Positions 58,031 to 64,000 of a stretch of 64,000 nt of DNA are shown here, piece by piece. The translations under genes were made by a program, and so were the position numbers. The notes beneath the pieces are model-generated. The model did not search any database and was not told the DNA's origin. It saw only the letters and a program-made list of their open reading frames with translations. Source of the stretch: CAVRQM01 sp963822705 (GTDB lineage Bacteria; Pseudomonadota; Alphaproteobacteria; Acetobacterales; Acetobacteraceae). Each line of letters begins with the position of its first letter. The stretch's first letter is position 1. The stretch is taken from NCBI GenBank assembly GCA_963822705.1, contig CAWGIX010000001.1, forward strand, positions 186,001-250,000. Direction: 5' to 3'.

Positions 58031-58068
58031 GGCAAGTTCCGCCCATCCAGGCGGCAAGGAGGGAGGAT

Positions 58069-58554
58069 ATGCAGATCGAGGCGGTTTTGCGCTCGAAGCC
58101 CCCGCGGCTCATCACCGTCGGCATGACGAGCACTCTCATGGCGGCGGCTCGATTGCTTCGGTCCGAAAACATCGGCGCTTTGGTGGTCAAGGATAGCTGC
58201 ATGACCGAAGGCGATGTAGTCCTGGGGATGATTTCGGAACGCGACGTGGTGCGGGCGGTTGTCGAGCGCGGAGCCGCGGCGTTGGCCTTGCCGGTTTCGG
58301 CCTTCATGGACCGCGCCTTTTTCTCTTGCCAGTCGGACGATACCGTCGATGAAGTCTGTGCGCTGATGAGCAAGCACCATGTTCGACATATGCCGGTGCT
58401 GCACGGCGAAGCCCTGATCGGAGTAATCAGCATCAGAGACCTGCTGGTTCTGGCAACAGTCGCGCACGCTGCCGATGCAGCCGCCTCCGGTGACACGCCT
58501 TTCGGGCAGGTGCCGGCAGTCGGCCAGCCGTCGCGGCCGCGCCATCTCAATTGA
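58069..58554 (+). CDS. CBS-domain protein
   Basis: A 161-residue protein from ATG 58069, with a good GGAGGAT ribosome-binding site. Two CBS motifs: LITVGMTSTLMAAARLLRSENIGALVVKD with MISERDVVRAV, and SCQSDDTVDEVCALMSKHHVRHMPVLHGEALIGVISIRDLL. Such stand-alone CBS pairs bind adenine nucleotides or NAD and often regulate enzymes by energy state. First gene of the plus-strand glyoxylate run. Target unknown. Confidence 0.9.
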   Translation: MQIEAVLRSKPPRLITVGMTSTLMAAARLLRSENIGALVVKDSCMTEGDVVLGMISERDVVRAVVERGAAALALPVSAFMDRAFFSCQSDDTVDEVCALMSKHHVRHMPVLHGEALIGVISIRDLLVLATVAHAADAAASGDTPFGQVPAVGQPSRPRHLN

Positions 58555-58682
58555 CAGCATGGTTCTCTGTGCCGCGGTCCTGATCCGGACGAAAGCATCG
58601 GTCGCAAGTTGTTCGGCATCGCACGGGAGCAGACCCATGTAGGATTCTGCTGCTTCAGTCGGGACACTCCAGGGAGGGCACG

Positions 58683-59657
58683 ATGAAGATATGCGTTTTC
58701 GGCGCAGGCGCCATAGGCGGCTATATGGGCGTGAATCTGGCCCGGGCCGGCGTCGAGGTCAGTCTGGTCGCACGCGGAGCGCATCTCGAGGCAATGCGAC
58801 GCAACGGGGTGCGGTTGCTGACGAACGGCCAGGAGTTGGTCGCCCATCCCGTCTGCACGAACAATCCCCAAGAGCTTGGCGTTCAGGATTTTGTGATCGT
58901 GGGGCTGAAGGCGCATCAGCTCACCGAGGCGGTGGACGCCATGCAGCCGCTACTCGGCAATGACACCGGCGTGGTAACTGCGGTGAACGGCATTCCTTAT
59001 TGGTATTTCTACAAGCACGGGGGTGCGTTGGAGGGCCGGGTGGTCGAGACCGTCGACCCCGGCGGCCGCCAATGGCGGGGACTGCGTCCCGAGCGCGCCA
59101 TAGGATGCATCGTCTATCCGGCAACGGAAGTAGTCGAGCCCGGAGTGATACGGCACAACTATGGCAACAAGTTCCCCATCGGCGACCCGTCCGGCGAGCA
59201 ACCGGAGCGGGTGGCCGAACTCGCCGAGGCGTTCACGGCGGCCGGCTTCGATGCCCCCGTGCTGGACAACATTCGCGACGAGCTGTGGCTCAAACTGTGG
59301 GGCAACGTGTCATTCAATCCCATCAGCGCACTGACTCACGCCACGCTGGAGGTGATTTGCGGCGATCCCGAGACGCGAGCGGTCGCGCGGGCGATGATGC
59401 TGGAAGCGAAAGAGATCGCCGATCGGCTCGGCATCAACTTCCGCGTCGACGTGGATCGGCGCATCAATGGCGCCCAGCGGGTCGGCGCCCACAAGACGTC
59501 CATGTTGCAGGATCTCGAGCGGGGGCGGGCCATGGAAGTGGCGCCGCTGGTGACCGTGGTGCAGGAGATGGGCCGGATGCTGGATGTGCCGACGCCCACG
59601 ATCGACGTCGTCCACGCCCTGGTCGCGCAACGGGCGCGGATCGCGGAAGGGCGCTGA
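58683..59657 (+). CDS. PanE/ApbA-family 2-oxoacid reductase (candidate oxalyl-CoA reductase)
   Basis: A 324-residue NADPH-dependent reductase: KICVFGAGAIGGYMGVNLARAG (nucleotide site), VEVSLVARGAHLEAMRRNGVRL, DFVIVGLKAHQLTEAV (catalytic Lys), AVNGIPYWYFYKHGG, IGCIVYPATEVVEPGVIRH, ELWLKLWGNVSFNPISALTHATL (Asn and Ser of the KPR site). In Methylobacterium extorquens the paralogue PanE2 reduces oxalyl-CoA to glyoxylate; the place between frc and gcl makes this the likely role here rather than pantothenate synthesis. Starts at ATG 58683. Confidence 0.85.
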   Translation: MKICVFGAGAIGGYMGVNLARAGVEVSLVARGAHLEAMRRNGVRLLTNGQELVAHPVCTNNPQELGVQDFVIVGLKAHQLTEAVDAMQPLLGNDTGVVTAVNGIPYWYFYKHGGALEGRVVETVDPGGRQWRGLRPERAIGCIVYPATEVVEPGVIRHNYGNKFPIGDPSGEQPERVAELAEAFTAAGFDAPVLDNIRDELWLKLWGNVSFNPISALTHATLEVICGDPETRAVARAMMLEAKEIADRLGINFRVDVDRRINGAQRVGAHKTSMLQDLERGRAMEVAPLVTVVQEMGRMLDVPTPTIDVVHALVAQRARIAEGR

Positions 59658-59686
59658 GGCATCCGGACCGGCAGGGAGAGGCACGC

Positions 59687-60482
59687 ATGGAATACGCGGG
59701 CGGCAAGATGCTGGCCGGGATCGACGCCGGGGTCGGCACCGTCACGTTCAATCAGCCGGAGAAGCGAAACGCCATCTCGGTCGATATGTGGTCCGGGCTC
59801 GCGGCGATCCTCGATCGCTTTGCCGCCGCTCCGGACGTCAAGGTGGTGGTGCTCACCGGTGCCGGCGACAAGGCGTTTGTCTCGGGCGCGGACATCAGCC
59901 AATTTGACCAGCTGCGCGGCGACGCCGATGCGCAACAGGAGTACCGATCGGCAGACCAGCGCCGGACGCGCCACGCTCGCCGGCTTCGTCAAGCCCATCA
60001 TCGCACAGATCCGCGGCTACTGCCTGGGTGGCGGCCTCAACATCGCCATGCAGGCCGACATCCGCATTGCCGCGATGGGTGCGGAGTTCGGCGCTCCCGC
60101 TGCCAAGATCGGCAACGTCTATGGCCTGGAGATGGCGCGCAAGCTGGTCTCCCTGATCGGCCCGGCACATGCGCGCATGATGCTGTATACCGGCAGCCGC
60201 ATCGGCGCCGAGGAGGCGGAGCGGATCGGCTTGGTCAACCGCGTGGTGGCTTCCGAGGCGCTGGAACGGACGGTTGCCGAGATCGCCGCGGCGATCTCGG
60301 CCAATGCCCAGCTTTCGGTGCTCGCGCACAAGCTTGTGATCACCGAGGCGGTCAAGGACGCCGGCGAACGCGATCTCGATGCTGTGCGGCGTGCCATCAA
60401 ATCCTGCATGGATAGCGAGGATTATCGCGAGGGCCGCAGCGCTTTCATGCAGAAGCGCGCGCCTCGTTTCGTCGGGCGGTGA
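59687..60482 (+). CDS. Enoyl-CoA hydratase/isomerase family protein (one frameshift)
   Basis: A crotonase-fold enzyme. From ATG 59687: MEYAGGKMLAGIDAGVGTVTFNQPEKRNAI, VVVLTGAGDKAFVSGADISQFDQL (oxyanion hole 1). Near 59945 a one-base shift, then QTSAGRATLAGFVKPIIAQIRGYCLGGGLNIAMQADIRIAA (GGG, oxyanion hole 2), FGAPAAKIGNVYGLEMARKL. About 264 residues. Its role beside oxalate genes is unclear; it may act on a CoA ester of the locus or be unrelated. Start is 30 bases after the reductase stop. Confidence 0.9.
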
Positions 60483-60563
60483 TTTACGGAACTGGCTCGC
60501 TTATATGTCGGTAAGAAGTTTCGCTGGCCGACGCTGTTTGATGAAACACCGGAGGAAAAGAAC

Positions 60564-60767
60564 GTGGCAGTAGCAAGTGTAACGAAAATCACGGCGGCTT
60601 CGCCGAAGAGCTTCGATGAGGCGGTCAGAGAGGGCTTAAGCCGCGCCAGCAAAACGCTGCGCGGCATCACCGGTCTGCATGTCGTCGAACAGAAGGTGAG
60701 CGTGGCCGAGGGCAAAATTGAGGAGTACCGGGTGACCATGGAGGTCACATTCATCCTGGAGAGCTGA
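60564..60767 (+). CDS. Dodecin (flavin-storage protein)
   Basis: A 67-residue protein that forms a dodecamer binding FMN, riboflavin or CoA. Whole sequence fits: VTKITAASPKSFDEAVREGLSRASKTLRGITGLHVVEQKVSV, EGKIEEYRVTMEVTFILE. GTG 60564 start, preceded by GGAGG. Intact. Within this cluster it may buffer flavins. Confidence 0.93.
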   Translation: MAVASVTKITAASPKSFDEAVREGLSRASKTLRGITGLHVVEQKVSVAEGKIEEYRVTMEVTFILES

Positions 60768-60945
60768 GGCCCGTCGCGCATTTCGCACTGTGGACCTGGT
60801 GATGCTGCGTCGGAAAGCGTACCGCATTCCGCCATTTGCGCCTCGGCTGGGCCCGGCGCGAATCAGCCGTTTGCCATGGCCATGGATAACTCGCAAACTC
60901 GCGCCGGGCGGCGCGCTGATAATAACCATTCCGCAGGAGTAACCG

Positions 60946-62784
60946 ATGGCCAGGATGAAGGCGATTGATGCGGCCGTGCTCGTGCTGGAGCGTGAGGGTG
61001 TCACGGTCGCGTTCGGGGTGCCGGGTGCGGCCATCAACCCGCTCTATGCATCGTTGAAGCGGCGGGGCACGCTTCGCCACATCCTTGCCCGCCACGTCGA
61101 GGGTGCCTCCCACATGGCGGACGGTTATACGCGAGCGAAGGCCGGCAACATCGGCGTGTGCATCGGCACGTCCGGCCCGGCCGGCACCGATATGATCACC
61201 GGCCTCTACACCGCGCTCGCCAACTCGATCCCGATCCTATGCATCACCGGCCAGGCACCTCGGGCAAAACTATACAAGGAGGATTTCCAGGCCGTCGACA
61301 TCGAGAGCATCGCCAAGCCTGTAACAAAGTGGGCGGTGACGGTGCGTGAGCCCGCGCTGGTCCCGCGCGTGTTCCAGCAGGCTTTCCACGTCATGCGCTC
61401 GGGCCGGCCCGGCCCGGTGCTGATCGACCTGCCCATCGACGTGCAGATGGCGGAGATCGAGTTCGACGGTGAGACCTACGAGAGTCTTCCGGCCTACAAG
61501 CCTGCCGCATCGCGTCCGCAGGCGGAGAAGGCACTGCAAATGCTGAACGCGGCCGAGCGGCCGCTGATCGTTGCCGGCGGCGGCATCATCAACGCGGACG
61601 CCTCCGACCAGCTGGTTGAATTCGCCGAGTTGACCGGCGTGCCGGTGGTTCCGACCCTCATGGGCTGGGGCACGATCCCGGACGACCACCCGCTCATGGC
61701 GGGCATGGTCGGCCTGCAGACCAGCCATCGCTACGGCAACGCGACGTTTTTGGAGTCCGACTTCGTGCTCGGCATCGGCAACCGCTGGGCCAATCGCCAC
61801 ACCGGTTCGGTCGAGGTCTATACCAGAGGCCGCAGGTTCGTGCACGTGGACATCGAACCAACGCAGATCGGTCGCGTATTCGGCCCCGACCTCGGCATCG
61901 TCTCGGATGCGGGCGCGGCGCTAGCCCTATTCATCGAGGTCGCCAGAGAAATGAAGGCGGCGGGCACGCTCAGAGATCGATCGGCCTGGGCCGGCGCATG
62001 CGAGCACCGCAAGCGCAACATGCTGCGCCGAAGCCACTATGACACAATCCCACTGAAGCCGCAACGGGTCTACCAGGAAATGAACGAGGTGTTCGATCGG
62101 GACACCTGCTACGTTACCACGATCGGCCTCTCGCAGATTGCCGGGGCGCAATTCCTGCACGTCTACCGGCCGCGCAATTGGATCAACTGCGGTCAGGCCG
62201 GCCCGCTCGGCTGGACGCTGCCGGCCGCACTCGGCGTGCGTGCCGCTGACCCGAGCCGGAAGATAGTCGCCTTGTCCGGCGACTACGACTTTCAGTTCAT
62301 GCTCGAGGAGCTGGCCGTCGGAGCCCAGCATAAGCTGCCGTATCTGCACGTCGTGGTGAACAATTCCTACCTCGGCTTGATCCGCCAGGCGCAGCGCGGC
62401 TTCCAGATGGATTTTGAGGTGAGTCTCGCGTTCGACAACATCAACGCCTCGCCGGAGGGGGATGCGGTGCCAGGCTACGGCGTGGACCACGTCGCCGTGG
62501 CCGAGGGCCTCGGCTGCAAGGCGCTTCGGGTCAAGAGCCCGAACGAGTTCAAGACTGCCTTCGCCGAAGCCGAGGCGCTGATGCGCGAGCACCAAGTGCC
62601 CGTAGTCATCGAGTTCATCCTGGAACGGGTGACCAACATTGCGATGGGCACCGAGGTCGATAGCGTCAACGAGTTCGAGGACATCCTTTGTCTCGACCCG
62701 ACCCTGTCCATCCGCAAGAGCCAGGATCTAGATACCCCGCCGCCTGCTGCCGCGAGGATGCGGGAGCCTGCGGGCACACGATGA
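60946..62784 (+). CDS. gcl: Glyoxylate carboligase
   Basis: Condenses two glyoxylate to tartronate semialdehyde and CO2, using ThDP. 612 residues, near-identical in layout to E. coli Gcl: MARMKAIDAAVLVLEREGVT, VAFGVPGAAINPLYASLKRRG, RHILARHVEGASHMADGYTRA with Val51 replacing the usual ThDP-activating Glu (a Gcl hallmark), CITGQAPRAKLYKEDFQAVD, VTKWAVTVREPALVPRVFQQAF, LMGWGTIPDDHPLMAGMVGLQ, GQAGPLGWTLPAALGV, LSGDYDFQFMLEELAV, GYGVDHVAVAEGLG. A 20-residue C-terminal extension. Intact. Confidence 0.97.
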   Translation: MARMKAIDAAVLVLEREGVTVAFGVPGAAINPLYASLKRRGTLRHILARHVEGASHMADGYTRAKAGNIGVCIGTSGPAGTDMITGLYTALANSIPILCITGQAPRAKLYKEDFQAVDIESIAKPVTKWAVTVREPALVPRVFQQAFHVMRSGRPGPVLIDLPIDVQMAEIEFDGETYESLPAYKPAASRPQAEKALQMLNAAERPLIVAGGGIINADASDQLVEFAELTGVPVVPTLMGWGTIPDDHPLMAGMVGLQTSHRYGNATFLESDFVLGIGNRWANRHTGSVEVYTRGRRFVHVDIEPTQIGRVFGPDLGIVSDAGAALALFIEVAREMKAAGTLRDRSAWAGACEHRKRNMLRRSHYDTIPLKPQRVYQEMNEVFDRDTCYVTTIGLSQIAGAQFLHVYRPRNWINCGQAGPLGWTLPAALGVRAADPSRKIVALSGDYDFQFMLEELAVGAQHKLPYLHVVVNNSYLGLIRQAQRGFQMDFEVSLAFDNINASPEGDAVPGYGVDHVAVAEGLGCKALRVKSPNEFKTAFAEAEALMREHQVPVVIEFILERVTNIAMGTEVDSVNEFEDILCLDPTLSIRKSQDLDTPPPAAARMREPAGTR

Positions 62785-62856
62785 CGCCGCCCGGCGCAGC
62801 CGACGCCGATCCGGCTTTCTCTGCAAGGGAGACGGCCTGACAGGCCGGCTGGAAAC

Positions 62857-64000
62857 ATGCGCCGCACTCGCAAGGCGAAGATCGTTGCCACCCTTGGGCC
62901 GGCAAGTTCTGAGCCGCAGACCATACGCGCCTTGTTCGAGGCCGGAGCCGACGTATTCCGGCTCAACTTCAGTCACGGCACGCACGAGGATCACCTGCAA
63001 CGCTACCGCTTCATCCGGGATGTGGAGCACGAGACCGGCCGGCCGATCAGCGTGATAGTGGACTTGCAGGGGCCGAAGCTTAGGATTGGCACCTTTGCCG
63101 AAGGTCGCGTCACGCTCCAGGCCGGCGCCGAGTTCCGGCTCGATCTCAATAGCGTACCCGGTGATGAGCGGCGAGCAGGCATGCCGCATCCGGAGGTATT
63201 CCAGGCGCTGGCACCCGGGGTCGAACTGCTCCTCGACGATGGCAAGGTGCGCCTTGAAGTCGAGAAGAGCGGGCCGGATCACGCGCTGACCCGGGTCGTC
63301 GTTCCGGGCACGCTATCCGACCGCAAAGGTGTCAGCGTCATTGGCGCGGTCCTGCCGTTGTCGGCGCTGACCGACAAGGACCGGCGCGACCTTTCCTTCG
63401 GCCTCGACCTCGGCGCCGACTGGATCGCGGTGTCGTTTGTACAGCGTCCCGAAGACATTGAAGAAGTGCGCAAACTGGCCCGGGGCCAGGCCCAGATCAT
63501 GGCGAAGCTGGAGAAGCCCGCCGCGATCGAGCGCCTGGACAAGATTGTCGCCCTGTCCGATGCGGTCATGATCGCGCGCGGCGATCTTGGCGTGGAGCTG
63601 CCTCCCGAGAGGGTCCCGGTCATCCAGCGTCAGATCCTTCGAGCCTGCCGCGCGTCGGGCAAGCCGGTGGTGGTGGCAACGCAGATGCTGGAGTCGATGA
63701 TCGCCGCGCCGACGCCGACTCGAGCGGAAGCGTCGGACGTGGCCACCGCCATCTACGATGGCGCCGACGCCGTGATGCTGTCGGCAGAGTCCGCCTCCGG
63801 GCAGTACCCAGTGGAGGCAGTGCAGGTGATGGACCGCATCATCCGCGAGGTGGAGCAAGATCCTTATTACCACTCGGTGATGGACGCTGCTCACCCGGAG
63901 CCCGAGGGGACGATAGCGGGCGCGATCTGCGGCGCCCTGCGCCAGGTGGCGAGCATCCTCCCGCTTGCTGCCACCGTCACCTATACGACGTCCGGCTCCA
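62857..64000 (+). CDS. pyk: Pyruvate kinase (partial, runs off the window)
   Basis: Converts PEP and ADP to pyruvate and ATP. From ATG 62857: MRRTRKAKIVATLGPASSEP, FRLNFSHGTHEDH, VDLQGPKLRIGTF, DLGADWIAVSFVQRPEDIEE, IMAKLEKPAAIERLDKIV (catalytic Lys and the ExxD-type metal site), MIARGDLGVELPPERVPVIQ, VVVATQMLESMIAAPTPTRAEASDVATAIYDGADAVMLSAESASG. The open frame of ~381 codons reaches the window end. In this locus it would complete the flow from tartronate semialdehyde through 2-phosphoglycerate. Confidence 0.95.
   Translation, partial: MRRTRKAKIVATLGPASSEPQTIRALFEAGADVFRLNFSHGTHEDHLQRYRFIRDVEHETGRPISVIVDLQGPKLRIGTFAEGRVTLQAGAEFRLDLNSVPGDERRAGMPHPEVFQALAPGVELLLDDGKVRLEVEKSGPDHALTRVVVPGTLSDRKGVSVIGAVLPLSALTDKDRRDLSFGLDLGADWIAVSFVQRPEDIEEVRKLARGQAQIMAKLEKPAAIERLDKIVALSDAVMIARGDLGVELPPERVPVIQRQILRACRASGKPVVVATQMLESMIAAPTPTRAEASDVATAIYDGADAVMLSAESASGQYPVEAVQVMDRIIREVEQDPYYHSVMDAAHPEPEGTIAGAICGALRQVASILPLAATVTYTTSGS

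Noticed and set aside
59000..60415. A 471-codon plus-strand frame bridging the reductase and crotonase as a fusion protein
   Set aside because: The first 220 codons are a shadow of the reductase; only the crotonase part is real and is then frameshifted.

Overview
The window is high-GC DNA from an alphaproteobacterium, most likely a member of Rhodospirillales/Acetobacteraceae. This is inferred from gene order (obgE-proB-proA-nadD-rsfS, a ligase-associated helicase next to pdeM) and from the protein style of pyrE, the FecR protein and the 40-kb hypothetical protein; no 16S gene is present. Many clearly essential or housekeeping genes (proB, glutathione peroxidase, creA, photolyase, nnr, the enoyl-CoA hydratase) carry exactly one frame break, and the tRNA-Ser has one extra base in a G run. 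The simplest reading is an assembly with uncorrected single-base indels, so most 'broken' genes here are probably intact in the organism.

Layout. (1) 1-3.4 kb: chromosomal pyrE and a secreted FecR-domain protein whose C-terminus is encoded by a long hexanucleotide repeat (Gly-Asn tail). (2) About 3.6-24.36 kb: an integrated element. It has a P4-type integrase at the left, an AlpA-like DNA-binding protein, a RepA-like AAA ATPase followed by an iteron-like cluster of AGTGGCGCA repeats, zinc-ribbon proteins, a DUF5681-like protein, an XRE regulator, twin Tat-signal proteins, a second XerC/D-like recombinase, and an ~8-kb minus-strand gene for a giant phage polyvalent/injection-type protein with a transglycosylase-like segment. 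It ends at the 3' end of a tRNA-Ser(CGA); an 11-bp copy of that tRNA end lies near the integrase, so the pair may be att sites. No terminase, portal, capsid or tail genes were recognised. (3) 24.6-31.4 kb: rplU-rpmA-obgE-proB, a secreted protein, proA-nadD-rsfS and a glutathione peroxidase. (4) 31.6-40.9 kb, minus strand: creA, rppH, a metallophosphoesterase, photolyase, pdeM, an Lhr-type helicase, N-formylglutamate amidohydrolase and two hypotheticals. (5) 40.9-48.1 kb: RhlE-type helicase, a small secreted protein, a GH15 enzyme, NAD(P)H-hydrate repair enzyme, an IS630 remnant and a periplasmic beta-propeller protein.

(6) 48.2-64 kb: a coherent oxalate/glyoxylate assimilation locus. On the minus strand are an OxlT-like oxalate:formate antiporter, a SucCD-like CoA ligase pair, an NDP-forming acyl-CoA synthetase, formyl-CoA:oxalate CoA-transferase (frc), a ThDP enzyme in the place of oxalyl-CoA decarboxylase, and a GntR/FCD regulator. 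Diverging on the plus strand are a CBS-domain protein, a PanE-family reductase (candidate oxalyl-CoA reductase, as PanE2 in Methylobacterium), an enoyl-CoA hydratase, dodecin, glyoxylate carboligase (gcl) and the start of pyruvate kinase. Read together: oxalate enters by OxlT, is activated to oxalyl-CoA by Frc and possibly the CoA ligases, and is either decarboxylated to formyl-CoA or reduced to glyoxylate, which Gcl carries into tartronate semialdehyde and lower glycolysis. The ThDP decarboxylase-like enzyme does not look like a canonical Oxc and is the most interesting protein of this locus.
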